Assembly: GCF_025244745.1 (NCBI RefSeq) | Contig: NZ_CP104213.1 | Location: forward strand, 1,233,501 to 1,297,500 | Length of the DNA: 64,000 nucleotides | Reading direction: 5' to 3' | Source: Deinococcus rubellus | GTDB lineage: Bacteria; Deinococcota; Deinococci; Deinococcales; Deinococcaceae | Part shown: piece by piece, positions 41,996 through 52,526 of the stretch | Position numbering within the stretch: the stretch's first letter is position 1 | How the letters are laid out: every line of letters starts with the position of its first letter | Made by a program: the position numbers and the translations under genes | The notes under the pieces: generated by a model | The model's input: the letters and a program-made list of their open reading frames with translations, nothing else | Told to the model about the DNA's origin: nothing | Databases searched by the model: none

Positions 41996-43081
41996 TTATT
42001 GGGCCAGTCCCGTCACGTCTTTTCCGGCGGCCACCGAGAGGGCGGCCAGGGCCTTCCAAAAGTTGTCCTGGGCCTGGGCCAGCGCGAACTGCGCCGAGAG
42101 GAGCTGCACCTGGGCGTTTTGCACGTCGACGGCGGCAGCGGTTCCGGCTTTGAGCTTGGCCTGCGCCTGGTTTAGCGTGGTCTGCTGGGCGGCGAGGCTG
42201 GCCGCGCTGATACCGACCTGCTCGCGGGCATTCTGGGCGGCGCGGTAAGCGTCATTGAGGCTGGTCAGTGCGGCCTTGCGGCCACTGTCGAGGTCACGCT
42301 GGGCGTTACTGAGCGCTGTCTGGGCGTCTTGCAGGGTGCGGGCCGGAGTGTAGTCGTTGTCCGAGACCTTGACCTGAAGTTGCGCCGACTGCACGGTGTT
42401 GGCGGCCTGCACCAGTGTCGGCAGGCGGCCATCGAGTCCGGCTTGCAGTGAGGCCAGTGCAGCGCTGAGTTGCGGCGGCGCGGGCGGGGCCTTGACGTTG
42501 ATGGCCGTCTGGCCCAGGCCCAGTGTTTTGGCGAGCTGGGCGGCGGCGATCGGGCGCTGCGCCTTGGCGTCGGCGAGTTCCTGCTGGTTGCTGCTGAGGC
42601 TGTTCTGGGCCTTGGTCACGTCGAGCTGGGTGGCGACTTTGGCCGCCAGTCGGGCCTGGGCAATTTGCAGGCTGCGACTGTAGTAGTTGACCTGGGCGGT
42701 ATTGAGGTCTGTGCGCTGCTCGGCCTCGTAGATGGCCAGGTACTGCGTCACGACCGTCTGCATCACCGTCAGCTTGGTGTTGCTTAAATTTACCTGGGCG
42801 CTTGCCAGCCCCTGCTGGGCACTGACCTGATCGGTGATGATGCTGGTGGGATCGGCGCGCACCGCCTTGTCGTTGGCCTGGGCTTTTTGCAGGTTGGCGC
42901 GGCTGGTGGTGGTGTCGGGGCCGCTGGCCAGGGCACGGGTCACGGCGTCAGGCAGACTCAGGGCCGTGCTGGTCTGGGCGCTGGCCTGGGCCGCCAGGCT
43001 GAGGGTCGCCAGCAGGGCCAGCGCATTGAGGGTAAAAGGTCGGGCGGCAGAATGGTGGGCAGTGCGGCTGGGGGTGGTCAT
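41996..43081 (-). CDS. TolC-family outer-membrane efflux protein 1
   Basis: 361 residues with a signal peptide (core [19 protein letters not shown]) and two OEP helical repeats rich in Gln/Ala ([19 protein letters not shown], then [13 protein letters not shown] segments). It is shorter than the second TolC-like protein and than typical TolC (about 430-490), so one repeat may be reduced. It lies between the longer TolC-like gene and the adaptor gene in the same operon. Confidence 0.85.
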   Translation of the reverse strand: MTTPSRTAHHSAARPFTLNALALLATLSLAAQASAQTSTALSLPDAVTRALASGPDTTTSRANLQKAQANDKAVRADPTSIITDQVSAQQGLASAQVNLSNTKLTVMQTVVTQYLAIYEAEQRTDLNTAQVNYYSRSLQIAQARLAAKVATQLDVTKAQNSLSSNQQELADAKAQRPIAAAQLAKTLGLGQTAINVKAPPAPPQLSAALASLQAGLDGRLPTLVQAANTVQSAQLQVKVSDNDYTPARTLQDAQTALSNAQRDLDSGRKAALTSLNDAYRAAQNAREQVGISAASLAAQQTTLNQAQAKLKAGTAAAVDVQNAQVQLLSAQFALAQAQDNFWKALAALSVAAGKDVTGLAQ

Positions 43082-43116
43082 GGCTTGGCTCCGTTGATGG
43101 GGGTACTTGGATGGGG

Positions 43117-44601
43117 TTATTTGGAAGTGGGGGTGCTGGAATCGGGACTGATGGACACGAGCAGCAGGGCCGGGTCGAACTGGGCGCTGGCCTTGGCGAG
43201 CTGCACCTGGGCCAGGTACGCGGCGTTGAGCGCCTGATCGACCCCGAACTGGGCATTCTGCACGCCCACCTGGGCGACATTCACGTCCAGCGCCGTGCCG
43301 AGTCCCGCCGTCAGACGGGCCTGGGCCGAGGTCAGCACCATCTGTGCCCGTGTGAGGGCGGTGCGCTGCACGTCCAGCAGGCGGCGGGTGTTGAGGGCGT
43401 CGTTGTAAGCGCGGCGCACGCCGAGTTCCACGCTGCTGCGCGCACTCTCCAGGGCCAGTTCAGCACTTCTCACGCTGCTCTGGGCGCTGGCGATGGCCGC
43501 GTTGGCCGCGCCGCCCAGCACGTCGAAGCTGCCGGTGAGGCCCAGCGAGAGCGAGGTGGGAATCGGCGTGCTGCCGGTGCTGGTCGGCAAGCTGAAGGTG
43601 GCGGCGGCCACTCCGGTCTTGACGTTCAGGCTGCCGCCGACGCTGCGCCCGCCGCTGCCGGTCAGGCTCAGTTGGCCGTAATTGACGCTGGCCGAGAGGT
43701 CGGGGAGGCGTTCGCGCTGGGCGCTGGTCAGGGAGGCGCGGGCGTCGGTGAGCTGCGAGGCGGCTTTCTGAATCTCGCTGCGCTGGCCCAGCGCACTGGC
43801 CAGCAGATCGGCCAGCGGCGCGGGCGCGCCCGGAATGCTCGGCACACTCGGCAAGATCAGCCGCGCCGCCAGGCCCACGTCCAGCCCTGCGTCGCTGAGC
43901 AGCTGGCGCTCGCCAATTTCGCGGGCGGCCTGGGCATTCACGGCGCTGGCCTGGGCACTTTCCAGGTTGCCCTGGCGGGTCAGCAGGTCCTCGACGCTGA
44001 TCAGGTTGTTCTGGCGCTGATCCTGGGCCACGCCGAGCTGCTGGCTGGCGAGCGCGGCCTGGGCGGCATTCAGGGTTTCCTGCTCGGCAGCGAGCTGGGC
44101 CGACAGGTAACTCTGGGCGGCTCCCAGCAGCAGCGTCTGGCGGCTGTCTTGCAAGTCGAGTGCCGCCCGGCCAAGCGCCCGCTCGGCGCTGCGAACACCG
44201 TCGAATGCGCTGCCCCACGGCAAGACGGCGGCGCTGACCTGGCCCGTGAGGGTGCTCACTGCCTGCCAGTCGCCGCTGTCCACGGGCGACTTGCCTGCGC
44301 TCACGCTGCCGCCCAGTGTCAGGTCAAGTCCGACGCGGGCGCGGGCCGAGTCGAGCGCGTACTGCGCGGCCTTGTACTGTTCCTCGGCGCTGCGCCAGCC
44401 TGCCGAGCCGCGAATGGCCCGCTGCACGTCGGCAAAGGTCAGCACCGCATTGCTCAGGGCAGTGGGCGGCGCGGGCGCGGTGATGGGCGCGGGGTCGGGC
44501 GGTGCCGTGGTCTGGGCCAGTGCGGGTGTCAGAGCCGCGCACAGCAGCCAGGCGGTCAGCGCCGCTGTGCGGGAACTTCTTGGGCGTGGGAGAAAATTCA
44601 A
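43117..44601 (-). CDS. TolC-family outer-membrane efflux protein 2
   Basis: 494 residues from TTG 44601, which has AGGTGA upstream and yields a clean signal peptide ([20 protein letters not shown]). Both OEP repeats are full length, with the usual alternation of long amphipathic helices and beta segments ([17 protein letters not shown], then [21 protein letters not shown]). A longer frame from ATG 44727 would add a non-signal-like basic N-terminus and is rejected. It is the first structural gene after the TetR regulator. Two TolC-like genes in one RND operon is uncommon. Confidence 0.86.
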   Translation of the reverse strand: MNFLPRPRSSRTAALTAWLLCAALTPALAQTTAPPDPAPITAPAPPTALSNAVLTFADVQRAIRGSAGWRSAEEQYKAAQYALDSARARVGLDLTLGGSVSAGKSPVDSGDWQAVSTLTGQVSAAVLPWGSAFDGVRSAERALGRAALDLQDSRQTLLLGAAQSYLSAQLAAEQETLNAAQAALASQQLGVAQDQRQNNLISVEDLLTRQGNLESAQASAVNAQAAREIGERQLLSDAGLDVGLAARLILPSVPSIPGAPAPLADLLASALGQRSEIQKAASQLTDARASLTSAQRERLPDLSASVNYGQLSLTGSGGRSVGGSLNVKTGVAAATFSLPTSTGSTPIPTSLSLGLTGSFDVLGGAANAAIASAQSSVRSAELALESARSSVELGVRRAYNDALNTRRLLDVQRTALTRAQMVLTSAQARLTAGLGTALDVNVAQVGVQNAQFGVDQALNAAYLAQVQLAKASAQFDPALLLVSISPDSSTPTSK

Positions 44602-44737
44602 GCATTCACCTCGGCGGCGTGAGAGGGCGGCATCGGGAGGGCGTGGGGGAAAGAGAGATTTCGGCTCAGAACGCTGAATCTGCCAGGCCGCCGGGTGGGG
44701 CCACCGTTTCTGTTGTAACGCTCTCATAGACGGTGGA

Positions 44738-45367
44738 TCAACTCACTTTAGGGGGAGACGGTAGGGCTGGGGCGGTCTCGCTGCCCGGAGGGGGTGGGGC
44801 CAGGCCGGTCCACCAGGCATCGAGGAGGTGTTCTACATAGCGCTCGGTGTCGACGCTCGGCCCCAGCATCAGCTCGCGGTGAACGTGGTTGGTCAGCGAG
44901 CCGATCAGGGCGTCGGCCACCACCTCGCAGTCCACCTCGCGCAGCCGTCCCAGCGCCACCTCGGCGCGCAGGTAAGCGGCAATGGCGGCGATATCGTCGC
45001 TCACCGGGTCATGGTCCGGTCTGGGCTTGCTGCCGGGGGCGTGGCCGCGCGACCACATCACCATTAGCGGCGGCAAGATGACCCGCGCCATCCGGACGAT
45101 CAGCCAGGCCAGGCGCTTGAGGTTGGCGCACAGATCGCCCTGACCGACCAGGCTGGTGATTTCCTTGTGCCAGCCGCGTCCCTCACTTAGACCGACGGTT
45201 TCGGCGAACAGATCCTCCTTGGTCGAGAAGCGTTTGAATAAGGTGCCCTCCGAGACCCCGGCGCGGCGGGCGATCTCGGCGGTGGTGGCCGAAAAGCCCT
45301 GCTCCAGAAAGACTTCGCGGGCCGCGTCCACGATCTGCTGATCGCTGATGGTACGTGGTCGGGCCAT
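44738..45367 (-). CDS. TetR-family repressor of the RND operon
   Basis: 209 residues from ATG 45367. N-terminal helix-turn-helix [18 protein letters not shown], then [23 protein letters not shown]; the C-terminal ligand domain is helical ([19 protein letters not shown]). It is the first gene of the leftward RND gene block and the start codon directly follows a palindromic operator, so autoregulation with control of the pump is likely. The inducing ligand is unknown. Confidence 0.93.
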   Translation of the reverse strand: MARPRTISDQQIVDAAREVFLEQGFSATTAEIARRAGVSEGTLFKRFSTKEDLFAETVGLSEGRGWHKEITSLVGQGDLCANLKRLAWLIVRMARVILPPLMVMWSRGHAPGSKPRPDHDPVSDDIAAIAAYLRAEVALGRLREVDCEVVADALIGSLTNHVHRELMLGPSVDTERYVEHLLDAWWTGLAPPPPGSETAPALPSPPKVS

Positions 45368-45369
45368 AA

Positions 45370-45403
45370 GTAAGTATGGACTCACTTACCAACCTGTTGT
45401 CAA
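45370..45403 (-). promoter_or_regulatory. TetR promoter with overlapping operator dyad
   Basis: On the minus strand a consensus -35 TTGACA (45403-45398) is followed by the dyad GTAAGT-N8-ACTTAC (45389-45370), which ends two bases before the TetR ATG and covers the likely -10 region (CATACT). A TetR dimer bound here would block RNA polymerase, giving autorepression of the operon. Confidence 0.65.
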
Positions 45404-45570
45404 GGGACGGGCGTGGGTCGTCGGGGGAGTCACGGCCATGAACCTGAGTGCCGGTCACACTTCAGCGCTCAGCGCCCGCCGGTAGAACCCACGAAGAGGA
45501 GGGTTGAGCCGCGCCGCCTGGAACACACCACACCCTCGCCTCGCCGCAGGACCGCTAGACTCGGCGCATC

Positions 45571-46581
45571 ATGGCTGACTCCAGCACCGTACAACACCTG
45601 ATTCTCGCCAAGCCCAGGGGCTTTTGCGCGGGCGTCGTGATGGCGATAGGGGCCGTCGAGAAAGCGGCCCAGAGCGAGAGCGGACCGCTGACGGTCTACC
45701 ACAGCATCGTCCACAACCACACCGTCGTCGAGCGGCTGGAGCAGGGCCACGGCGTCCGCTTCGTCGAGGATCTGGACATTCTGGAGGCGTTGCCAGCGGG
45801 CAGCCAGACACTGGTGTTCTCGGCGCACGGCGTCTCGCCGCAAGTGAGGCAGCGCGCCCGCGAGCTGGGCCTGTCCACCATCGACGCCACCTGTCCGCTC
45901 GTCACCAAAGTGCATACCGAGGCAAAGAAGTACGCCCGCGAGGGCTACACCATCCTCTTGATCGGCGACAGCGCCCGCCACCAGGAAGTCATCGGCACGC
46001 TGGGCGAAGCGCCCGGCAGCACCATCATCGTGGGCGTGCTGGGCAAGACCGGGCCGGGGCTACACGATCCGCACACCGTCGAGGTGCCGGACCCCGAGAA
46101 GTTGGTGGTCCTGACCCAGACGACCCTTAGCGTGGACGACACCCGCCGCACGGTGGAGATTCTCAAGGCCCGGTTCCCGGCGCTGGTCATTCCGCCGAGC
46201 GAGGACCTGTGTTACGCCACCAAGAACCGCCAGGACGAGGTGCGGCGCATCGCTCCGCAGGTAGACGCCTTCCTGGTGCTGACCAGTACCCACAGCAGCA
46301 ACGGCATGAGACTCCTCGAACTGGCCGCCAGCCTCTGCCCCCGTGCCTACCGCTTGGATACCGCCGCCGACCTCGACGCCCTCGATCTGAGCGGCGTCCA
46401 GACCATCGGCATCAGCAGCGCCGCCAGCACCCCCGACGATCTGGTGCAGGCTGTCGTGGAGGTGTTCCGGGCGCGCAATCCGGCACTTCAGGTCACCGAG
46501 CAGGGCGAGTGGGAAAACATCCTCTTCCGCGAGCCGAAGAAGGTGGGGCCGCAGGAAGAACTGCTCCGAAGTCAGCGCTGA
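45571..46581 (+). CDS. ispH: 4-hydroxy-3-methylbut-2-enyl diphosphate reductase
   Basis: 336-residue Fe-S enzyme, last step of the MEP isoprenoid pathway, making IPP and DMAPP. The three cluster cysteines are in [20 protein letters not shown], in [14 protein letters not shown] and in [14 protein letters not shown]. The conserved Glu-bearing and His-bearing segments are in place. It has the usual domain trio and length. TAGACT lies nine bases before ATG 45571. Its isoprenoids feed carotenoids and the side chain of menaquinone made through mqnA/mqnC. Confidence 0.96.
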   Translation: MADSSTVQHLILAKPRGFCAGVVMAIGAVEKAAQSESGPLTVYHSIVHNHTVVERLEQGHGVRFVEDLDILEALPAGSQTLVFSAHGVSPQVRQRARELGLSTIDATCPLVTKVHTEAKKYAREGYTILLIGDSARHQEVIGTLGEAPGSTIIVGVLGKTGPGLHDPHTVEVPDPEKLVVLTQTTLSVDDTRRTVEILKARFPALVIPPSEDLCYATKNRQDEVRRIAPQVDAFLVLTSTHSSNGMRLLELAASLCPRAYRLDTAADLDALDLSGVQTIGISSAASTPDDLVQAVVEVFRARNPALQVTEQGEWENILFREPKKVGPQEELLRSQR

Positions 46582-46616
46582 GGAGAACCGGGTGCTGAAG
46601 AAGCTAGACTCGGGCC

Positions 46617-47357
46617 ATGCGCGCCGCCGTCTTCGGAGATATTCACGGCAACCTGCCTGCCCTGGAAGCAGTCCTGGCCGATGTGCGGCGGCACGCGCCC
46701 GATCTGCTGATCTGTCTGGGCGACGTGGCCATGACCGGTCCTTTTCCCGCCGAGTGTCTGCACTTGGTTGCCTCGCTCAACGGTCCGGTGGTGATGGGCA
46801 ACGCCGATGCGGAGCTGCTCCGGCCCTGGCCCACCTTCAAGCCGCGCGGCCTGCCCGACGAGCGCGCCATCTACGAACTGGACGCCTGGAGCCACGCGGC
46901 GGTGGGGGAGCTGGAGCGCGGGCTGGTGCGGACCTACCAGCCGACGGTGGATATCTTGCCGGGCGTGCTGGCCTTTCACGGCAGCCCTGAGAGCTGCACC
47001 GAGGTCCTGAACGCTGAGACGCCTGAGGTACGTCTGAGCGAATTGCGCGCCGAATTCGGCCCGGCTCCCCGGTGGATCGGCGGCCATACCCACCGCCCGC
47101 TGCTGCGGACGCTCGAAGGTTGGCACCTGCTCAATCCCGGCTCGGTGGGCCTGCCGTTCGAACTCAGAAACGGCGTCTACCTGAATGTGGCCCGCGCCGA
47201 GTACCTGCTGCTCGACCTGCTGCCGGGCAAAGGGCTGGGCGGCGGGCAGGTGCAGTTCCGGCAGGTGCCGTATCCGGCCAGACTCATTCAGGACGGGTTG
47301 CGGGCGGCCCGCGTGCCGGACGCTGAGCGCTGGGCTTCGGATTGGGTGGACGCCTGA
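46617..47357 (+). CDS. YfcE/MJ0936-like metallophosphoesterase
   Basis: 246 residues with all calcineurin-like motifs: FGDIHGNLPALEAVL, CLGDVAMTGP, VVMGNADAEL and GGHTHRPLLR, which bind two metals and cleave phosphodiester or phosphomonoester bonds. Substrate unknown; nearest relatives act on cyclic nucleotides or small phosphodiesters. TAGACT six bases before ATG 46617 marks a leaderless start, so it has its own promoter even though it follows ispH closely. Confidence 0.9.
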   Translation: MRAAVFGDIHGNLPALEAVLADVRRHAPDLLICLGDVAMTGPFPAECLHLVASLNGPVVMGNADAELLRPWPTFKPRGLPDERAIYELDAWSHAAVGELERGLVRTYQPTVDILPGVLAFHGSPESCTEVLNAETPEVRLSELRAEFGPAPRWIGGHTHRPLLRTLEGWHLLNPGSVGLPFELRNGVYLNVARAEYLLLDLLPGKGLGGGQVQFRQVPYPARLIQDGLRAARVPDAERWASDWVDA

Positions 47358-47384
47358 ACGATTTTCTTCGGCTAAGCTGGACCC

Positions 47385-48095
47385 ATGAGTCTTCACATGA
47401 ACGCCGCCGAAAATCAGATTGCCCCCACCGTGCTGCTGCCCGGCGACCCCAGACGCGCCCAGCACATCGCCCAGACCTTTTTCACCGACCCCGTGCAGCA
47501 CAACGACGTGCGCGGCATGCTGGGCTTCACCGGCAGTTACAAGGGCAAGCCGGTTTCGGTGCAGGGGACTGGGATGGGGATGGCCAGCGCAGGCATCTAT
47601 ATTTACGAGCTGATCAACGATTACGGCTGCCAGACGCTGGTAAGGGTCGGCACCTGCGGCAGCTACCGCGAGGACGTGCAGGTGCGCGACCTGATTCTGG
47701 CGCAGGCCGCCTGCACCGATTCCAACATCAACAACATCCGCTTCGGGGCCAAGAACTTCGCGCCGATCGCTGATTTCGGGCTGCTGCTGCGGGCTTACCA
47801 GGTGGCCCAGGCACGCGGCCTGCGGGCGCACGTGGGCAACATCATGAGCAGCGACACCTTCTACCACGACGATTTCGACCAGTACAAGATCTGGGCCGAG
47901 TTCGGGGTGCTGGGCGTGGAGATGGAAGCCGCGCAACTCTATACCCTGGCCGCCAAGTTCGGTGTCCGGGCGCTCACCGTGCTGACGGTGTCCGACCACC
48001 TGATCACCCACGAGGAAACCACCGCCGAGGAGCGCCAGACCAGCTTCAACGGCATGATCGAGGTGGCCCTCGACGCGGCGCTCGAAACGGCCTAG
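47385..48095 (+). CDS. deoD: Purine-nucleoside phosphorylase, DeoD type
   Basis: 236 residues of the hexameric PNP family: [18 protein letters not shown] (phosphate-binding Arg), [26 protein letters not shown], and the base-binding [13 protein letters not shown] and TVSDHLI segments with the catalytic Asp. It splits purine nucleosides to base and ribose 1-phosphate for salvage. ATG 47385 has TAAGCT six bases upstream; a second ATG at 47397 is possible. Confidence 0.95.
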   Translation: MSLHMNAAENQIAPTVLLPGDPRRAQHIAQTFFTDPVQHNDVRGMLGFTGSYKGKPVSVQGTGMGMASAGIYIYELINDYGCQTLVRVGTCGSYREDVQVRDLILAQAACTDSNINNIRFGAKNFAPIADFGLLLRAYQVAQARGLRAHVGNIMSSDTFYHDDFDQYKIWAEFGVLGVEMEAAQLYTLAAKFGVRALTVLTVSDHLITHEETTAEERQTSFNGMIEVALDAALETA

Positions 48096-48138
48096 CCCGC
48101 TCACAGTTGGCTGACCCTGAGCGCGCTTGAATGGCTCC

Positions 48139-48984
48139 ATGACTGGCCCCGAGAGCACTTCCGATCCCTTCTCCAACGGGCACGGCTTTCTGCCCAGTAC
48201 CCAGGCCCCAGCGGAGGTGGCCCCCGACGCCCTGTGGTTGGTTTTTTCCGGCGACAAGGTATTGCTCGGCCCTGAGCTGGGCTTACCGAATCAGCGGCCC
48301 GGCGACAGCGAGGGCGCAGTTTATCTGGGCCAGCAGTCCGGGCGGCAGGTCTGGGGTGCGCGGCTGGTAGGGGAGGCGGCCCAACCGTTCGGGCTGCACC
48401 GGCTGCGCGGCCTCTACGGGCGTGTCCCAGACTGGCTGTGGCTGCTGGGCGGCTACGCCTACCAGATCGCCGAGTGGGACCGGACCCACCGCTTTTGCGG
48501 CAACTGCGGAGCGCACACCCTGCCGGACGCTGCCGAGCGGGTGCGGCGCTGTCCGGCCTGCGGCCTGAGCGTCTACCCGCGCCTGGCCCCGGCCGTGATG
48601 GTGCTGCTGACCCGCCGACAGGAGGGCCGGTTGCAACTGCTGCTGTGCCGCTCGCCGCAGTTTCCGGCAGGGATGTACAGTGCCAACGCGGGCTTCGTCG
48701 AGCCGGGTGAGAGCGTGGAGCACGCCGCCCACCGCGAGATGCTGGAGGAAACCAATCTGGACATCGCCAACCTGCGCTATTTCGATTCGCAGCCCTGGCC
48801 GTTTCCGCACAGTTTGATGCTGGCTTACAGCGCCGAGTACGCGGGCGGCGAGATTATCCCGCAGCCGGGGGAAATCGAGGACGCCCGCTGGTTTGACGAG
48901 GCCGATTTACCGGCGCTGCCGGGCCGCGCCAGCATCGCCCGCCGCTTGATCGAGTCGGTGGTGGGGCCGCGCGCGGGCGATTGA
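48139..48984 (+). CDS. nudC: NADH pyrophosphatase / mRNA decapping Nudix enzyme NudC
   Basis: 281 residues. The zinc ribbon is FCGNCGAHT and RRCPACGLSV, the Nudix box is GFVEPGESVEHAAHREMLEE, and the specificity motif SQPWPFPHSLML follows, together diagnostic of NudC, which hydrolyses NAD(H) and NAD-capped RNA. I chose ATG 48139; a TTG 12 bases upstream would add four residues. It is rightward, in line with deoD and the next gene. Confidence 0.93.
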   Translation: MTGPESTSDPFSNGHGFLPSTQAPAEVAPDALWLVFSGDKVLLGPELGLPNQRPGDSEGAVYLGQQSGRQVWGARLVGEAAQPFGLHRLRGLYGRVPDWLWLLGGYAYQIAEWDRTHRFCGNCGAHTLPDAAERVRRCPACGLSVYPRLAPAVMVLLTRRQEGRLQLLLCRSPQFPAGMYSANAGFVEPGESVEHAAHREMLEETNLDIANLRYFDSQPWPFPHSLMLAYSAEYAGGEIIPQPGEIEDARWFDEADLPALPGRASIARRLIESVVGPRAGD

Positions 48985-49014
48985 CCGCGCAGCGGCGGCT
49001 GGTAAAGTCAGAGG

Positions 49015-49485
49015 ATGCCTCTCCTCGACGACCTGCAAAGCATCCTACATGAAACCTTCGAGGGCGGCCAGCCGGGTCAGCCCACCCTGTTTCTGGACGG
49101 CACCAAGGCTGATGGCAGCGGCAATCATGGCCTCTTCGCCACGCTGGCCGGGCTGAGTGCGGCCCAGGCGTCCGAGGCCACGATACTGGGCCTGAGCGTC
49201 GCCGCCCACGCCGCCCACGTCACCTACTACCTGGAAGTCGGTTTGGTCTTCATGCGCGGCGAGACACCTTCTGGGCCATTCGACTGGAAGGGGAGTTTTG
49301 CGCCCGGAACGGTGGACGAAGCCGCCTGGACTGATGTGCAAAGCCGCCTGCGCGCCGCCTACGACGAGATGATGGCCCGCGTCGCTGCCGCCGAGCCTCT
49401 GGCCGCCGAGGAACTGGTCAACCCGGCGGTCCACAGCGCCTACCATCTGGGGGCCATCCGGCAGGCGGTGAAGCTGCTGCGCTGA
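49015..49485 (+). CDS. DinB/YfiT-like four-helix metalloprotein
   Basis: 156-residue DinB-superfamily protein. Two of the metal-ligand histidines can be read in LSVAAHAAHVTYYLEVG and the third in NPAVHSAYHLGAIRQAV; SGPFDWKGSF is the usual loop. The superfamily is expanded in Deinococcus, with mixed thiol-transferase and unknown roles. TAAAGT six bases before ATG 49015 gives a leaderless start. It converges with rsmB. Confidence 0.82.
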   Translation: MPLLDDLQSILHETFEGGQPGQPTLFLDGTKADGSGNHGLFATLAGLSAAQASEATILGLSVAAHAAHVTYYLEVGLVFMRGETPSGPFDWKGSFAPGTVDEAAWTDVQSRLRAAYDEMMARVAAAEPLAAEELVNPAVHSAYHLGAIRQAVKLLR

Positions 49486-49499
49486 CCTGGGGGCCTGAC

Positions 49500-50729
49500 T
49501 CAGCCCCGGCGTTGCAACCGGGCGATGAAAAAGCCGTCTATACCATCGTCCATCATGGTCAGGACTCCGGCCCCACTGGTGGTCACCGGCACCTGCAAGT
49601 CAGGCAGCGGTGCAGGCGAGAACTCGGGGTGGGCGTCCAGAAAGCGCTCCACCTGCTGCGGCCCCTCGGCCCTGGTCACGCTGCACACGCTGTAGACCAG
49701 CGTGCCGCCGGGCGAGACGAGCGGCGCGCAGGCGCTGAGCATCCGGCGCTGCAAGTCGGCCATCCCGGCCACGGCCTGCTGGGTCAGGCGCAGGCCGATC
49801 TCGGGGTGGCCGCGCAGGGTGCCGCTGCCGGTGCAGGGTGCGTCGAGCAGCACCAGATCGGCGGGGGCCAGATCGGGCGTCTGGGTCAGGTCGGCGGTCA
49901 CGAACTCGGCCTTGAGGTGCAGGCGGCCCATGTTCTGCCGGGCCGGGCGGATCTTCTTGTCGCTCACGTCCACGCTCGTCACCTGCGCGCCGCGCGAGGC
50001 TAACATCGCCGCCTTGACGCCGCTGCCGCCCGCCAGATCGAGGACACGCCTGCCCTCCACCTCGCCCAGCGCCAGCACGCAGGCGAAGCTCGCCGGGTTG
50101 ATCGGCTGCGCCCAGCCGTTCTTGAAGGCCGCCGTGACGCCCAGGGGACGCGAGAGCGAGACCCGGTACACGTCGCCGTAGCCCGGCTCCACCTCACTGC
50201 CCTCGCCGCGCAGGGCATTCACGCCCTCACCCGTCAGGCGCAGCCACAGCGGCTGGGGTTCGAGGAGGCTCGCCTCCACCGCCCTGGCCTGGGAGCCGTA
50301 GGCGTCCTGAAGTTCCGCTTCCAGCCACTGTGGCAGGGCCGCCACATCGGGCAGGCCCTCCAGGCGGCGCAGCACGGCGTTGACCAGTCCGGGCGGGCCG
50401 AAGCCCCCGCGCGCCAGATCGACGTACTCGTTGACCACCGCGTGAACCGGAGTGCCCAGCACGAATTTCTCGTAGGCCCCGGCCAGCAGCACGGCGCGGG
50501 TGCTGTCGCGGGTACTGCTGGTCAGCAGCGGAGTCAAGGCTGCGTTGAGACGGCGGTAGTGGCGCAGCGTGCCGTAGACGAGTTGGGTCGCCAGGCCCGC
50601 ATCACGGCCCGGCAGGTGGCCGCGCTTCAGTTCGCGGTCCAGTTCGGAGGAAGCGAACGCGCCGCCGAGCACGCGGGTGAGCACGCGCAGGGCCACTTCG
50701 CGGGCCGGATTGGGGGAGGGAGCAGTCAT
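49500..50729 (-). CDS. rsmB: 16S rRNA m5C967 methyltransferase (NusB-like plus catalytic domain)
   Basis: 409 residues. N-terminal NusB-like RNA-binding domain ([22 protein letters not shown]) and C-terminal methyltransferase with [22 protein letters not shown] (SAM loop), [19 protein letters not shown] (PC catalytic motif) and [12 protein letters not shown] (second Cys). It methylates C967 of 16S rRNA. TATGCT six bases before ATG 50729 indicates a leaderless message. Confidence 0.93.
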   Translation of the reverse strand: MTAPSPNPAREVALRVLTRVLGGAFASSELDRELKRGHLPGRDAGLATQLVYGTLRHYRRLNAALTPLLTSSTRDSTRAVLLAGAYEKFVLGTPVHAVVNEYVDLARGGFGPPGLVNAVLRRLEGLPDVAALPQWLEAELQDAYGSQARAVEASLLEPQPLWLRLTGEGVNALRGEGSEVEPGYGDVYRVSLSRPLGVTAAFKNGWAQPINPASFACVLALGEVEGRRVLDLAGGSGVKAAMLASRGAQVTSVDVSDKKIRPARQNMGRLHLKAEFVTADLTQTPDLAPADLVLLDAPCTGSGTLRGHPEIGLRLTQQAVAGMADLQRRMLSACAPLVSPGGTLVYSVCSVTRAEGPQQVERFLDAHPEFSPAPLPDLQVPVTTSGAGVLTMMDDGIDGFFIARLQRRG

Positions 50730-50801
50730 CTCTCCAGCATAGCGTCCCTGTCAGGGCAGCGGGCGCTGTTTCCTGATCAGTGCTTGCCCCTGCTTCAGTC
50801 T

Positions 50802-52361
50802 TCAGGCGTTGTAGGTGCTGCTCGACGTGCTGCCGCCGCGTCCGGTCCAGTTGGTGTGAAAGAACTCGCCGCGCGGCTTGTCCACCCGCTCGTAGGTATG
50901 CGCGCCGAAGTAATCGCGCTGGGCCTGCAAGATGTTGGCGCTCAGTCGCTCGCTGCGGTAGCCGTCGTAATACGCCAGGGCGCTGGAAAAGGCGGGCGTC
51001 CAGACGCCGCGCAGGGCGGCTGCCGCCACCACCTGCCGCCAGGCCATTTGCGACTCCTGAATGGCCTGGGTGAAATAAGCGTCGAGCAGCAGGTTGGGCA
51101 GCGCTTTGTTGCTGCCGAAAGCCGCCTTGATCTTGTCGAGGAAGGCCGCCCGGATGATGCAGCCGCCGCGCCACATTTGGGCGATGGAGCCGAAGTCGAG
51201 CGTCCAGCCGTACTCGGCAGCGGCCAGTTCCATCATCTGAAAGCCCTGGGCATATGAGCAGATCTTGGACGCGTAGAGCGCCCGGCGCACCTGCTCCACG
51301 AACACGTCGTGGTCAGGGGCGTCTTGCGCGTCGGGGCCGCGCAGCACCTTGCTGGCCTCAACGCGCTGGTCCTTGAGGGCGCTCAGAATGCGGGCGAACA
51401 CCGCCTCGGCAATGGTATTGGCTGGTGCGCCCACGTCGAGCGCTGTGACCGAGGTCCATTTGCCAGTACCTTTTTGCCCGGCCGTGTCCAGAATCACGTC
51501 CACCATCGGCTTTCCGGTTTCGTCGTCCACTTTTCGCAGAATTTCGGCGGTAATTTCAATCAGGTAGCTGTCCAGTTCGCCCTTGTTCCACTCGTCAAAG
51601 ATTGCACCGATTTCGGGGGCACCCAGACCCAGCGCGCCGCTGAGCAGGCTGTAGGCTTCGGAAATCATCTGCATGTCGGCGTATTCGATGCCGTTGTGGA
51701 CCATCTTGACGAAGTGCCCGGCCCCGCCCTCGCCCACCCAGTCGCAGCAGGGCTGGCCGCCGACCTGCGCAGCGATCTTCTGAAAAATGGGCTTCAGTTC
51801 CGGCCAGGCTTTGGCATTGCCCCCCGGCATGATGCTGGGGCCTTTGAGTGCGCCTTCCTCGCCGCCCGAAACACCCGCGCCGACAAACAGGATGTTCTTT
51901 TCGGCCAGGGCCTTCTCGCGCCGCACCGTGTCGGGAAAGTGGGTGTTGCCGCCGTCGATGATGATGTCGCCCTCATCTAAAAGTGGGGCGAGCATCTCGA
52001 TAAAGGCGTCCACGGCTGGCCCGGCTTTCACCATCAGCATCACCTTGCGCGGCTTCTTGAGCAGCGACACGAAGGTGGGCAGGTCGTCCGCGCCCAGGAT
52101 GGTCTGTCCCCTGGCGCGGCCCGTCACGAAGTCGTCCACCTTGCTGGTGGTGCGGTTGAAGGCCGCCACCGTGAAGCCCTTGGACGCCATGTTCAGAATC
52201 AGGTTCTCGCCCATGACCGCCAGTCCGATCACGCCGATGTCGGCAGTCGCCTCGTTGACGGGCGCAGCAATCAATTGGTGGCTCTCTACCGCTTCGGAAC
52301 GCACCGCTTCGGGGCCGGCTTTAGTTGAAGAGGTGCTGGTGTTGTTCTCAGATTGGGTCAT
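50802..52361 (-). CDS. gnd: 6-phosphogluconate dehydrogenase, decarboxylating
   Basis: 519 residues, longer than usual by an N-terminal Ser/Glu-rich extension of about 40 before [18 protein letters not shown]. Motifs: NRTTSK after the NADP loop, [30 protein letters not shown] with the catalytic Lys and Asn, and [13 protein letters not shown]. It makes ribulose 5-phosphate and NADPH in the pentose-phosphate pathway, useful for oxidant resistance. AGGAG lies upstream of the ATG. Confidence 0.96.
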   Translation of the reverse strand: MTQSENNTSTSSTKAGPEAVRSEAVESHQLIAAPVNEATADIGVIGLAVMGENLILNMASKGFTVAAFNRTTSKVDDFVTGRARGQTILGADDLPTFVSLLKKPRKVMLMVKAGPAVDAFIEMLAPLLDEGDIIIDGGNTHFPDTVRREKALAEKNILFVGAGVSGGEEGALKGPSIMPGGNAKAWPELKPIFQKIAAQVGGQPCCDWVGEGGAGHFVKMVHNGIEYADMQMISEAYSLLSGALGLGAPEIGAIFDEWNKGELDSYLIEITAEILRKVDDETGKPMVDVILDTAGQKGTGKWTSVTALDVGAPANTIAEAVFARILSALKDQRVEASKVLRGPDAQDAPDHDVFVEQVRRALYASKICSYAQGFQMMELAAAEYGWTLDFGSIAQMWRGGCIIRAAFLDKIKAAFGSNKALPNLLLDAYFTQAIQESQMAWRQVVAAAALRGVWTPAFSSALAYYDGYRSERLSANILQAQRDYFGAHTYERVDKPRGEFFHTNWTGRGGSTSSSTYNA

Positions 52362-52465
52362 GGGGAAGGCTCCTTTTGAGAGTGAAGGAAAACGAACGGC
52401 TCATCCCGTCAGCGTTCTCAATATAGGCGCAGAGCAGATTAAGAATTAAAGCGGGAAGCCAGTCA

Positions 52466-52503
52466 CAAAAAAGGAGGCGCAGCCCAGCGGCCCGCCTCCT
52501 TTG
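52466..52503 (-). terminator. Terminator of the MarR-MFS operon
   Basis: On the minus strand AAAGGAGGCG pairs perfectly with CGCCTCCTTT, ten pairs with a 13-base loop, followed by a T-run. It separates the leftward MFS gene from gnd. Confidence 0.87.
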
Positions 52504-52526
52504 CTCAAATGTGAAAGTGAAGTGGT

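Noticed and set aside
44324..44605. Alternative ATG start (MLEFSPT) at the second TolC-like gene
   Set aside because: It is out of frame with the OEP domain and ends after 93 codons; TTG 44601 is in frame and gives a signal peptide.
43111..44622. 503-residue open frame opposite the second TolC-like gene
   Set aside because: Shadow of a gene with signal peptide and OEP repeats; no start signal.
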